37,673 nucleotides of DNA from Zygnema circumcarinatum. Its lineage: Eukaryota; Streptophyta; Zygnematophyceae; Zygnematales; Zygnemataceae. Of this stretch, positions 21,038 through 32,500 are shown piece by piece (within the stretch, counting starts at the first letter, position 1; every line of letters begins with the position of its first letter). The position numbers were made by a program, and so were the translations under genes. The notes below the pieces were generated by a model. The model searched no databases. It saw nothing but the letters and a program-made list of their open reading frames with translations, and was not told where the DNA came from. Where the stretch lies: assembly GCA_037447605.1 (NCBI GenBank), contig CM074819.1, positions 1,342,713-1,380,385 on the forward strand, given 5' to 3'.

Positions 21038-24000
21038 ATGGAGGCGGAGGACCACAGCCGCACCCAACAGACCCCGCCCGCCTCCGAAGTGTTCTCGTCC
21101 TCCTGCTCGCGCCCCCCCCCCAAAGCGAAGCCTCTCCCCGCGGGCCAGCGCGTATGGAAGCTGCTCGCGCTGCTGCTCGGCTTCACCACCTCCTTCCTCC
21201 TGCTGCTCATCTCCCACCACCGCCTGTTCTGCTTCCCTCAGAATCACGCGGTCAGGCGGCATGGCCTGCATTAATTCACACGTCGGACATGCATTACTTT
21301 TACAGTTGTATACGTTAAAAGTTATGAGATGAAATGTGATTGTCGAGGTCGTTTTACTTTCTGCATTTTCCAACTTTCTCTCGCACTCTTCCTCCCATGT
21401 GTTACTCCCTCCATCTCTCTTCTTCTCTCTCTCTCAATTCCCTTAGGCCCGCTTCTCTCTCTCCTTCTAATTCTGTCACGCCTAGGGGATCTCGAGCTCT
21501 TCATTAAGCTAAGCTGTATATCGGTACTTTTGGCCTGAACATGTGCATTACAGCTGTTCTTTAATCAGTGATTAAAAATATTTAGAGGGTCCACAAAATT
21601 TCAATCACGGTTCAATCATCGTGCCCTCCTTTTGTCATTCTGCAAGCACGAGTTTGTCTGACTGGACAAAAGCATGTGATGACGTAGGAATTGTGCATGT
21701 ATGCAGCCTCAACATCATGTGTCTAGCCTGAATACTTCTGAGTGTCTAATGAATGCAGGCTTTACATCATCGTATAAGCTGCGATGGGTCTGATTGGAGC
21801 CATTGTTTGTCCTTTCATGTTTGTTTCTCCTATTTTGCTGTAGGCAATTCCAGTACAATATCAGCTAGAACAGCAAATGCAAGGTTCACCTGCTAAACAA
21901 GCTCAACCATTAAGCACCTCAGAGAAGCCGGAAGGATGCATATTGTATATGGATGACAGACGGGAGACGATGCGATCACCAGAAGCAGCACCGTTCTCCT
22001 ATTGGGAAGACAGAGGAACTGAACTTAAGTATTGGACGGCTTCAAAGTTCATCAATAGGTGACTTAATGCCGCTTGGAAGTTCCATTTTGGTCTCGTTTG
22101 CAGCACACTACGTGACATACTGCAGAGGTGCTCTTTCTTCTGATCTTGACTTAATTTTGTTCAAATAAGGAATAAATGAATAGCTCTTGCTTTTTTCAAT
22201 TTCTTCGAAGATTGCAGGGCATATGCCCGGCGCCATGGCTATCGTTTCATTGTCGGAAATGCTGGAGACTATTGGAATGCAACAGAGCGTCGAGCTGCTT
22301 CCTGGCTAAAGGCAAGTCGTTTTCTGAACCGAACTAACCGAACTGAACTGAACTGAACTACTCACAATTGATGAAACCAATCCCCCCTCTTTTTCTTTTC
22401 TTCTCTCTTCCCCCGAAAAGCTTCTAGTTCTCACAAGCGAATCATTCGTATTGCTGTTTTTGTTTGGAGATGAGCAGATATTGTTCATGAAGAAGCAGCT
22501 GCAATGCTGTTGCCAATGGGTGTTCTTTCTCGATTCGGATGCCTACTTTCGCATGGAGAATCACCAGTGGTCAATAAGGGACTGGCTCGTAAAGTTAAAG
22601 TCTGAGGTGGGACACAGCCCCATTTTTCTGCTTCTAATGACACCTTTGATCCTACTAATGTTAATTTTTTAGAGAGTTCAACCCTTGCTTATTGCGGATT
22701 ATACAAGTTCTTTGTCATTAGTAGAGCTGGGAGGCTTCCAACATTTCAGAAAGCCCGTCATGTCTACGTTTGACGCTAATGTATGCCTCATAAGAGTAAA
22801 GATAACAATCATATCTACTCAGCACCAGTTATTGCTCTTTCTTGGTTTTTCGAGTTTTGAGTGGTCAAGGAACAAATTCTTCCTATTCAAGTTCACCCAA
22901 GAATCCTTTCTTTTTTCTGTATCTCTCTCTCTTTCTCTCTCTCTCTCTCATGTCCTTCTTGTCTCCTTACATTTTCAGGAATATTTCTTACCTTTGGTGC
23001 GTGACGCTGGCGTTGACATGGACGGCCAGACGTGGTTTCCACAGAAACCTGTCAAAATGTTGGATCCTCAAGATGCAAAAAGTTCCCTTATCGCTCTGTT
23101 TCCAAGAAATGGAGACAATTTGAGGGGATGGTGCGGAGGTCACGATCCGCCGGGAGTGAACGTTCTCTTTGGAAGACCGGATCAGTGTGCGGGCTTTATC
23201 AATGCTGGAGTTGTGATGCTTCGGAATTCAACTCTCACTCATAAGGTGGTAGCTTCCTTCCATTCCCAGAATGACAGTTACAGCTGCAGCTGCAGTTACA
23301 AGGAACTGAACTAGTCTGTTGTGTCTAATAGATGAGTGAATAAGTGGACTCCTGCTCCGATGTCTCCATGACTTGTATTGGAGAAATTTCATTTGTGTGG
23401 CTCACATGAAGTATGAATGCTTTACTCAAAGTAAAGCATGAGGAAAGTAAAGTAAAGCAAAGTAAAGTAAAGTAAAGTGAAGTAAAGTAAAGTAAAGGAA
23501 AGTGAAGTAAAGTAAAGTAAGTAAAGTAAAGTAAAGTAAAGAAAAGTGAAGTAAAGTAAAGCGAAGTAAAGTAAAGTAAAGTGAAGTAAAGTGAAGTAAA
23601 GGAAAGTAAAGTAAAGTAAAGTGAAGTAAAGTAAAGTAAAGTAAAGTAAAGTAAAGTGAAGTAAAGTAAAGTAAAGTAAAGTAAAGTAAAGTAAAGTAAA
23701 GTAAAGTAAAGTAAAGTAAAGGAAAGTAAAGTAAAGTAAAGTGAAGTAAAGTAAAGTAAAGTAAAGTGAAGTAAAGGAAAGTAAAGTATGAGTGGCTTTT
23801 GCATGCTGTGTTGGTGGGATCAGTTCCTCGATGATTGGTACAACGACCCGGCGAAGAAGAACTACTACAGAAGGCGGCCCTGGGAGCAGCACCGAGTGAA
23901 CATTATTGCGCGGGAGTATAAGCGGCATATGATTGTGGTTCCGTTGATGGAATTAAGCGGCCCGGAAGGGAAGCAGGTCCGTCATTTTTGGAAAAATTCA

Positions 24001-24087
24001 AGTGAAACGGAAGAAGGGCGGCATGATGCTCTCAAAGCCGCTGCTTTGGGTCTGATTGGCCTCCTGGAAGCAGAAGAAAGCGCATAG
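21038..24087 (+). CDS. GT-A-fold glycosyltransferase, type II membrane protein
   Basis: Exons 21038-21250, 21844-22058, 22218-22311, 22478-22606, 22979-23245 and 23824-24087 join in frame to 393 residues. An optional exon at 22673-22780 (108 bp, phase 0) would add 36. A short cytosolic tail (MEAEDHSRTQQ...) precedes one membrane segment (WKLLALLLGFTTSFLLLLIS), the usual Golgi type II layout. The lumenal part shows ILYMDDRRE, KYWTASKFINRRAYARRHGYRFIVGNAGDYWNA (split here by exons), WVFFLDSDAYF with the DxD metal and sugar-nucleotide motif, NAGVVMLRNS, PWEQHRVN and a C-terminal HFWKN that likely supplies a metal-binding His. These fit a nucleotide-diphospho-sugar transferase resembling GT34-type enzymes. 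The sugar and acceptor are unknown; a cell-wall or glycan role is inferred. One intron starts with GC instead of GT, and the last intron holds a large AAAGT array. Confidence 0.75.
22312..22477 (+). other. GC-AG intron in the glycosyltransferase gene
   Basis: The exon ends AAAG at 22311 and the intron begins GCAAGT, the standard rare GC donor with an otherwise ideal consensus. It ends GAGCAG at 22477, and the next exon (ATATTGTTC) continues the frame in phase 0. No GT donor nearby keeps the conserved reading frame. Confidence 0.7.
23427..23788. repeat. (AAAGT)n pentanucleotide array inside an intron
   Basis: About 360 bp of GTAAA units with single-base variants (GTGAA, GGAAA, GCAAA) fill most of the last intron of the glycosyltransferase gene and end about 35 bp before its acceptor at 23823. 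The variants recur in runs such as GTAAAGTGAAGTAAAGGAAAGTAAA, suggesting a higher-order expansion. The complement gives long Phe-Thr-Leu-Tyr frames that are not genes. Confidence 0.95.
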
Positions 24088-24630
24088 AATTTTGCGGGGA
24101 AGAGCCCAAGAAGGGGATTTCATGCTTCTTCAAGTTTTGCGTAAATAGAGTGCGCTCTCCCTCCTCTCTTGCTTGTTGAAAGGGAGGATTGAGAGTGTTG
24201 GGAGGAGACTGACATCTAAGTATTGATTCTGAATCTTGCAAACCTTTTATCTTTTTCCTGTTGAATAGCTGTTGTGGAGAGGAGTAGAGGGAGGTTGGAG
24301 CAGGTAGGCGTCTGCTGGGCTTCTCACAAGCAAGGGAAGGAGCTCAGCTGATTAGAGGAAGGAGTAGGCGAAGCCAAGTGATGTGAGAGGGGTGGTAACT
24401 GTTCGAATGAATTCTGTAGATTGCAGTTCAGTATTAGGCGAGCTGTAGGAGCTGGAAATAAGCACCAAATTCTCGTGGAGATGTTTAGATGCGCTTTGAA
24501 AGAAAGCGTTAGATGAAGCGTTGAAGTGCGGTCTCGGATCCGGAATGAAGGTTTGTTCATAACTCCTTGGAAGGAAAGGACGAAAGAACGATGGGCCTAT
24601 ACTTTCTTGCTGCCCATTCTTGTTCTGCGG
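24088..24630. other. 3' flank of the glycosyltransferase gene
   Basis: Probably the 3' untranslated region followed by intergenic DNA. No conserved coding frame, RNA gene or repeat is visible before the purine-rich array begins. Confidence 0.35.
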
Positions 24631-24633
24631 TTG

Positions 24634-25052
24634 AGGGGGGGAGGGCGAGAGGGAGAGGGAGAGGCGGAGAGGGAGAGGGAGAGGCGGAGAGGGAGAGGGA
24701 GAGGGTGGGAGAGAGGGAGAGGGACGAGGAAGAGAGAGAGAGGGAGAGGGAGAGGTAGGGGGAGAGGGAGAGGGAGAGGGGGAAGGGGAGAGGGAGAGGG
24801 AGAGGGGGAAGGGGAGAGGGCGAGGGAGAGGGAAAGGGAGAGGGAGAGGGGGCCAGGGAGAGGGGGCGAGGGAGAGGGAGAGGGAGAGGGAGAGAGGGCG
24901 AGGGGGAGAGGGAGAGGGTGGAAGAGACCGAGAGGGAGAGGGAGAGGGGAAGGGGAGGGGGAGAGGGAGAGGGGAGAAGGGGGTGGGGATTGGGAGAGGG
25001 AGAGGGAGAGGAGGAGAGGGAGAGAGGGAGAAGGAGAGAGGGAGGCTTTGCA
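24634..25052. repeat. (GGGAGA)n purine minisatellite
   Basis: About 420 bp of almost pure A/G on the plus strand, built of GAGAGG and GGGAGA units with occasional C or T (GGCGAG, GGGTGG, GGCCAGGG). Closely spaced G-runs make quadruplex or triplex (H-DNA) formation plausible. Long Arg/Glu/Gly frames on one strand and Ser/Leu/Pro frames on the other are artefacts of the repeat. Confidence 0.9.
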
Positions 25053-25468
25053 TCAATTTTCAACCCCCATTGTTCTCGCCATACAAAGCAAGTTATCCCC
25101 GTGTTACAAAACAGTTTGGAGCCCTTTTGAAGAAGATCAAGTGGAACTTCACTTCACTTCAAGAAGATCCACATTTCTCAGAAAAACCTCCAATGGATCC
25201 ACCTTGCAAACTCTGTTAACCCTGAAAGGATTCCTTGACCTTGAGTCATTCATAAAGGTTGACCTCGGTCAGATTCACTGCACCTGGTCAGAAGTTAACT
25301 TACCGTACCGTACGGTATGGCAGATCCCACAAAAAACAAACATTGTTGACCCAGACCACATTCACTGAACTTGGCCAGATGATCCACACTGAAAGTTGAT
25401 CCTTCTCCAAAAGTTGATCCTTCTTCAAAAGTTGATCCGGTCTCCCTCCCCTCCCCCAGGCGCCAGCC
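25053..25468 (+). promoter_or_regulatory. upstream region of the hydrolase gene with short repeats
   Basis: Two structures stand out. TACCGTACCGTACGGTATGG at 25301-25320 is an imperfect palindrome of the GTACGG type seen also near the right end of the window. At 25391-25440 the word AAAGTTGATCC is repeated three times at about 17-bp spacing (GAAAGTTGATCCTTCTCC and close copies), ending about 30 bp before the start codon. These may be promoter elements or leader repeats; function is unknown. No TATA box is clear. Confidence 0.45.
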
Positions 25469-27430
25469 ATGGCTGCCAAAGCTCCCCTCCTCCCAAACCC
25501 TAAAACTCCCACAACCTCTGCAAGTGCTGAGCTGCGCCCTCCTCGCTCCGTCTCTGTTCCTTCTCCTGCAACGCCGCCATGGCAACCGCCCTCCCTGCAC
25601 GTGGCTCGTGCAGGAGGCCACATGACAGAGCTTCTCCACCTTCCAAGCGAGCGGCCCGAGCTCCATGTTCTGGTTATTCCAGGAAATCCGGGAGTCGTTC
25701 CTTTCTACAGCGAATATGTAGCAGACCTCTTCTCTCAGCTCAATGGGCGCGCTTCAGTGACAGCTGTCAGCCATGTAGGGCATACAGAAAAGGAGTGGGT
25801 GAAGGGAGGGCTCTTTTCTCTCGCAGAACAGATTGATCATAAGGTGAAGTATCTAGACGAGCAGTTCGATTCTGGGAAACTGTCAGCCATGGATAGTAGC
25901 TCAGTTCAGGGGAAGGAGGACAATGGAGGGGAGAGAGAGGAGGGAGGGAGGCAAGAAGGGTCTGGAAAGACGCTGCCATTGGTATTGATTGGTCATTCTA
26001 TTGGAGCACACATTGCCATGGAGGTTCTTCGGAAGTTCGGACCTGGCAGAGTGAAGCATGTTATCGGAGTCTATCCCTTTGTGTCGCTGAATGAGAGGTC
26101 CATATGGCAGAAAGTGCTCAACTGGGCTTCACGTATCACCGTACTTGGTGTATTTCTATCCGGGGTCTCAGAGCTTCTTGGAAAATTGCCAAGACAAGTT
26201 TCAAGTCTTCTTGTTCGAGGCTCCATGGGCGGAGGTTGGAGCGCGAGCGCTGTGGAAGTGATGCGACGCTATGTGCTGCAGGTACATTTCACGACAACAT
26301 GTTCTTACTTATCTCTGATCAATCGAATTGTACTAGCAGGGAAGATCAGGCCCTTCAGGGTTAATTGAATCTTTAAAATCGTTTTTTCTCCTCCGTCGAA
26401 CATTGTGGAGCAAACAAGTCCGTTATCTTTGAAGAAGTGCATTTCCTCCAAGTCATCTTGACATTCTTTGGTTATGCATGTCTTGTGTGCAGTACGGTGT
26501 AACGCGTAACTTCGGCTTTATGGGATCAACGGAATTTGACACAGTAATGTTCTACACCTGTTCACAGCCCTCCACTTCGTTAAAATACCTCGCAAGAACA
26601 TCTCTACATTTTTTATTAACACTTCTTCTTTTCAGGTCCTTCGCGAAAGTTCCCCGTGATGATTTTGTCCATGCCCATTTGATGGCATCGCCATCGTGAG
26701 ATCAATGCCACATCTCCCTCGTCTATGGGCTTAACGGAGAAGTAGCAATGACTTTATTATATATGATATGATGACTGTATGATAACTTGGCTACTTTTTT
26801 GCGCAAGGAAGCTTATACTGTTCTTATTTCGAGTTTTGTGTGATTTTTTTCTGAGTCTGAACCCCCTTTACTGTTTCCTGGATGGGAATGCAGCTGAAGA
26901 GTGTACCCGATTGGGATTTCCTCCGAGCGAACCAGTCTCGACTCTCCTTCTTGTTCGGAGTGGATGATCATTGGGGGCCCCTTCATCTCAAAGACGAGGT
27001 CTGCACTACCTCGCTTTCTTTCCCAAGTCTTTCAAAAAACACAATGTTTCAGTCACGCCCATGGTGACTTCAACCAATCACATTTTTGGTAGCACAAATT
27101 TTCAGGCCAACCCTTCAAAACAATTGAAGTCAGCGGGACTTTTTAGGGTTTGTTTTTGCTTCTTTCTCCTTACCATTCTCTGTCTCACCATACCTTCACC
27201 GATACACGGAACATCGACCTCGAAGGCCACTCCATGGAGCCTTGCCGTTGAGTTCATTTTTAAGTTTTCTTGTGCGGGCGGAGCAGATGGTGAAGGAGGT
27301 GCCTGGGATGGAAGTGGCGGTGGAGAGGGAGGGCCACCTGCATGCCTTCTGCTGCACGCGGGAAGGCTCCTCCTGGGTGGCCCGGCAGTGCGCGCGAATG
27401 ATTCTCTCAAAGCGCATTCTCCGACCTTGA
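25469..27430 (+). CDS. lipid-droplet-associated hydrolase (LDAH family, alpha/beta hydrolase)
   Basis: Four exons, 25469-26281, 26493-26543, 26894-26998 and 27287-27430, join in phase 0 to 370 residues. The N-terminal ~45 residues are Pro/Ser/Ala-rich. VLVIPGNPGVVPFY (from residue ~68) is the oxyanion-side signature of this family. GHSIGAH places the nucleophile at Ser177. Asp312 or Asp313 in FGVDDHWGP and His342 in EGHLHAF complete the triad. Between strand and nucleophile lies a Gly/Glu-rich insert (GKEDNGGEREEGGRQEG). Known members sit on lipid droplets and act as weak sterol-ester or lipid hydrolases, linked to triacylglycerol storage. The start at 25469 is the first in-frame Met with acceptable context (CCATGG). 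The family call is strong; the substrate is inferred. It converges with the neurochondrin gene, with 3' ends about 2 kb apart. Confidence 0.85.
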
Positions 27431-27957
27431 CTCTATCTCTCCCTCTTCTCGCAAAATGCCTACTAAAGCATTCTAGCTTTTCCAGTCAGCTTAAAATATT
27501 GATCTCTCTTGCCTGCCTGAAGAGGTGCCATGGCAGGCACTGTTGAAGCATGAATGGCGAGGATATGTCGCCCACTCTCTCCTAACCTCCCTCAATCTCT
27601 CGTCCCACCCCACTTTTTCCAGGCTTTGGCAGTCTCCTTGACAACTTTCTTAAGACGATCCAAGCCGTCCCTCTGGTGTCCAGATTGAATGTCAAATGGC
27701 AACCACCGCGGGTCCTTGAACAAAACTTTTCCTTGAAGCCCTCAAAGCCGGTTTTATTTTTAGTTTTACATTCCTTTTTCACCATTGATTAGTGCAGTTG
27801 CGAGAACATATTTAAGGAGATTAGCGAACTTTGCAAATTTTCTATATCCTGAGTAAAATCCAAATCTCAGTTTCTCCCACATTTGACTACTTGAACATGT
27901 CGCTCGTCACACACGTAGAGAGTAATATTCATATGAAAGCTCACCTTGAACTTGCAA
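27431..27957. other. 3' flank of the hydrolase gene
   Basis: Likely 3' untranslated and intergenic sequence. No coding frame with protein-like composition, RNA gene or repeat is recognised before the G-rich purine array. Confidence 0.35.
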
Positions 27958-28365
27958 AAGGAGGGGAGAGGGAAGGGAGAGGGAAGGGAGAGGGGGGGAG
28001 AGAAAGGAGAAAAGGGAGTAGGGAGGGGGGGGAGGAAGGGGAAAGGGGGGGGGGAGGGGGAAGAGGGGGGGGAAGTGATGGGGGAAAGAGGGAGAAGGGG
28101 AGCAGGAGAAGGAGAGGGAGAGGGAGGGGGAGGGATAAGGGGGAAAGAGGGAAGAAGGGAAAGGAGAGGGAGAAGAGAAGGGAGAGGGAGGAAGAGGGAA
28201 TGGGAGGGAGGGGCGGGGAGGGGAGGGGTGGAGAGGGAGGGAAAGGGAGGGAGAGTGGGGAACGGGTAGGGGTTGATAAAGAGGTGGGGGGGAAGTAGAA
28301 GGGGGAGTGGAAGAGGGAGAGAGGGAGATCGAGGGAGAGGAATAGTGAGAAGGGGAGGGAACAAA
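27958..28365. repeat. G-rich polypurine tract
   Basis: About 400 bp of A/G with many runs of four to nine G (for example 28026-28032 and 28046-28060), less regular than the array at 24634. This is a strong candidate for multiple G-quadruplexes on the plus strand. Long frames through it are low-complexity artefacts. Confidence 0.85.
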
Positions 28366-29143
28366 CTTTCCAGTACGAACTTTCCTTCAGTATGCATTTT
28401 TTTTGCTAAGGTTCTGACGGCCATACAAATCCCAAAGGGGCGCTCTCTCCCTCCCTCCTACTGCCACCTGTCTCTGCATCAGAACTCTGTCCTCCTCCCA
28501 TAGGCTTCATATCTACAGTCCGGTTCTACACAGGCGATTTCCCCTCACTAAAGAAGGGGAGCCACCCTTGACATTCTACCAAGCAAAAACTGCCTGCACT
28601 GGGTCCATACAGAAGATATCCGCCCGCAGCTGCTCATATACGACTGACTGCAAACTATACAGAGTTTTGGAAGTGTTGGGATTGATTGAAATACTTTCCA
28701 GAAATGCCTAAATAAAAAAAGAGGGAAGGGAGAAGAGGGAGGCGAGAGAAGTGCGAAAGAATGAGAGAGAATGGAGACGGTACAGAGCTCTGAACAGCCG
28801 TCACTTAGCATGGGGTTCCGCATTACCTACTTGAACAGGTGCGGCTGAGACCATGCATCCTCCTACAGCTGCCAGAACGCTTTGACATTAGGGTGTCCAT
28901 ACAGACTTGATTCGAACCAGCTACTGCGATTAGGGTTTCCATGCAGACTTACTTCAAACCTGCTGCAGCCGCCAAAAATATACGCAATTGCTGTTCCTTT
29001 ACGAGCACAGGCAGCCGCTCTCGGGTAAGAGGCCTGCAAAGGAGTCCCCTGACAGGTGTCAGCCAACAGGTCACTTCCAGTCTGACTCGGACAAGAAGAG
29101 TGCACAGAGAGAGGGAGCCTGTTGAGAAGCAATTGCAGAGAGA

Positions 29144-29196
<53 letters not shown>

Positions 29197-29580
29197 CAGT
29201 TCAGTATGTATGGAGAGCGCGAAGGGGGGGGGGGGGAGTGACAGGTGATGGCCGGCTCACCGGCGATTAAGGCGAGCCCACCAGTCAGACTTCTCCACAC
29301 CTCGCTTTAACAGTGGCCACTTGGGCAGAGCTTCTATACAAGCTGCACAATCAGGAAGCGAAGAGATCAAAGAGTGTTGTCACATTCTGCACAGTGCTCT
29401 TCAGCTGCTGAATGGACTGAACCTGCTGCAAGTTCAACCTGTTTTTTCTCATCATGACAAGCAACTTAAAGTGTGAACTACACCTTTCTGGTCGGCCTTC
29501 TGTCAATGCATGCAAATTGTGCAATGAAAACTCATCACTTTGCAAGAAAGGGACTGTAGAATGAAGTACAGAAAGCCTTA
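28366..29580. other. region between convergent genes with small repeats
   Basis: It holds a 42-bp direct duplication (28887-28928 and 28929-28970, ATTAGGGT(G/T)TCCAT(A/G)CAGACTT), a (GA)n tract at 29146-29194, and a 13-G run at 29224-29236. The end of the neurochondrin gene probably lies at the right edge or within. No other coding frame is convincing. Confidence 0.4.
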
Positions 29581-29581
29581 C

Positions 29582-32500
29582 ATGCGATGGTGATGTCCCA
29601 CAGATCCTTCACATTGACCTCCGGAGCGAACTCCCCATTTGCCTGCATACACGCATGAAATCATGAGCAGAGAAACTTGGCATGGCACTCCAAGAGCATA
29701 TGTCAAGCAAGACCTAAGTCTTAGTCTTCGTCTTAGTCAAGCGTATTGCAGATAGGACTGCACGGACAGCCTGAAAGAAAGTAACAACAATCGAAAGGAA
29801 CGGTCGTTTGTGCTCCCATGGGCCGTACCTTATAAAACCCTTCTGGTCAACAGTCAAGAATAAGACTTTGCTTCAAACAAGTTACAAGTTCAGTGACAAC
29901 TCAAATCACTCCTGTTCATTTCTCATTTCTCAAAGCCGCTCACCTTGTGTCCAAATTCAAGAAACTTCACGATCACCTCCATTGCTTTTGGAAGCCGCTT
30001 GTATGCTGCCAAATCGAGCTTTGCTTTCACTGCCTCTTCGGTTGTGATCTCCAAAATTGAAGCCACTAAACATGCCGCTAAGGCAAGGTGGTTTATAGCC
30101 TGCCATCCCTTCACTCCTGTATCATCCTCCCCCAGATATACTAGCATTAGGATTGAGCTCAATCCTGCACTGCTAAATGGGGTAACAGAACAACATCATT
30201 TCCAAAAGCGAAGTGTGCTAACCACCCACATTCAAACATATTAATTTCTACCTTTAGGTGGAGTCAGGAAACAACAGTTCGAGCCCCTTGAGATCAGTTT
30301 CAGTGCTCAGTGTGATGATTTGTTCCCCCAAATACTGGCCTTTCTCATACTGATGGATTCATACAATGGTCAGCATGGGCAGTCCTAACTGTTCACTAAG
30401 ATGCAGCTATTGCTTTCCTGCTAATCACAAACCAATCTGCCTCACATCTCCAAGCCATTTGCGTGGTTTTCTTGCCCCCTACATAAGGCCTCCATTCTTC
30501 ATCGGCAGTTCCACTACCCCTGCCGGCAGTTTCTCTACGAATCTTCTACGGGGTTGTGCTCACCTTTAGCACTGGTCCATGAAACTGCAGCAGCAAACAG
30601 AGGAGTGAAGTCCTGAGCTTCGAGAGCATGTCGAGAGTACTGCTCCCTCTGTCTTTCCCACAAACAATTCACTGAGAAAAATCAATGCCAGTCAGAGGGA
30701 ATAGAGAGAGGGACAGAGAGAGAGAGTAGAGGGAGAGGGGGGGAGTAGAGAGAGGAAAAAAAAGTAGAGTAGATTGTACAATTAACAATTCCCAAGGAAA
30801 CCAATCACATATTGAACGGCAATCCAGTGAAGAGACAGACCCAGCCAGCCAGAAATTCCCTAAAAACCCTAAAAACCCTACAACCCCCAAAAACCCTAGA
30901 AACCCCTAAAAGCTAATCTACTATTGCCAGGAGTTGCCCATTAGAGAGATTTTACGCAGCCGAAATAAGAAACGCACCGTGCCTAACACATTAAGAAGCA
31001 CGTCACAAGCCCCCACAAGTGTAGTGTGACCTTCCTCCCCAGCCTTGAGGGAGCCCATCACATTTGTCCTTGCTTGCTCCTGCATAAACTTGACAATCTG
31101 CATATCCGCCAAATAACAGAGGAATTCTCTACACGGGTGAGACAGCACTGGATGACTCCCTTAAACACATTCAACTGATAACTATACGTAACAAGCCTGA
31201 ATATTGGCTCTCCTATTTGCATTCGATGTTTACGACAGTGAGTGTGACTTTCAAGTTCTACAAGTTCAAGATGACAAGCCGCTCCTTGAATCAAAGGGTA
31301 AACTTAATGTTTAACAACAGCACCCACTCAGCCTTAGCAGTTACAATTCAAATGAACGGCATTTGGGTGTTATGTATGTAACAGAATGTATGTAACAGAA
31401 TGTATGTAACGGAATGTATGTAACAGAATGTATGTAACGGAATGTATGTAACGGAAAGTATGTAACGAAATGTATGTAATAGAATGTTTGTAACGGAATG
31501 TATGTAACGGAATGTATGTATCGTAATGTATGTAATGGAATGTCTGTAACGGGATGTATGTAACAGAATGTATGTATCACTGAAGCAGCCTCACTCTTCC
31601 ATGATGCATGTCTAATAGCTACAAGCTTGGAAAAATATTTCTAAATACCGAACATGATACTAACCGTGATAAGTCCGGCAGTGTAGATAGAAAATATCCC
31701 TTTGAGAATGTTCAATAGCTATCCATTTTCTGAACAGCAAGCATAGTTTCTGCCCTTCCAATTGCTTCCTGCATTTCTGAAATCTCCAGCGCATCCCTTA
31801 CCTGTTTATGCCCCCCTCGCTTTACAAGCGCTTTACAACCGGCCGACTCGCTAGTGATTTGCAACAATGCTGGAAGCAAAACTTTCACCGCCTGCACAGG
31901 CCTGTTTCAAGGCCCTTCCCCTCCCACCCTAAAACATCACACTTCCATTGATAACCCATGCTCATGCACTATTCTATTCTGTCTTCACTTCTATTTATGA
32001 AGATATGCTATTCTGTTCCCAGATGACCTTCCTGAACAAGAGCAGAAACATCCGTATGCCAATGTACAGCCTTGCCTACCGGCGAACAGCAGTTCACATA
32101 TCAAGTAGCCTAAAGTTTGAGCTTGCAAAACTTACATCTCCTCATCTGATGCCTTTACAGACAACATGAATCCCAAAAGCCGTAACACTCTTTTCCGATG
32201 TGCTTCAGGCGCCTCTGCTAGAAACCTGCGATGACAAAAAATCATGTTGATCGACTATCTCCGTCTTCCGCTCCATGCTTTGAAATGCTTGGCAAGTTCT
32301 TTGTGAATGATTGAACTGAAGATGATCATCGCGAGTAGGCTTAACATCAAGCAGACAAATGTGCGAACCGAACAAGAACATGACAGCCCAAGAACGAAAA
32401 GGGAGGCTCACCTTCCAACTACTCGAACACAGGCTAGGACTCCATTATCAAGAGTCTTTTCATGTACCTGCAGAATAAAGTCATACCTCTTTGTATGAAT

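Noticed and set aside
23325-23928. Minus-strand Phe-Thr-Leu-Tyr open frames of up to 168 codons
   Set aside because: They are the complement of the AAAGT array and overlap a conserved glycosyltransferase exon on the other strand.
24352-25368. Arg/Glu/Gly and Ser/Leu/Pro open frames of up to 280 codons
   Set aside because: Low-complexity translation of a purine minisatellite; no conserved segment on either side.
26641-26699. Possible extra hydrolase exon (VLRESSP...)
   Set aside because: After the phase-0 junction it meets a stop within eight codons, and the exons at 26543 and 26894 already join in frame.
31371-31578. Regular short repeats suggesting a CRISPR array
   Set aside because: The 14-bp units are contiguous with no unique spacers, lie in a eukaryotic intron and are a simple minisatellite.
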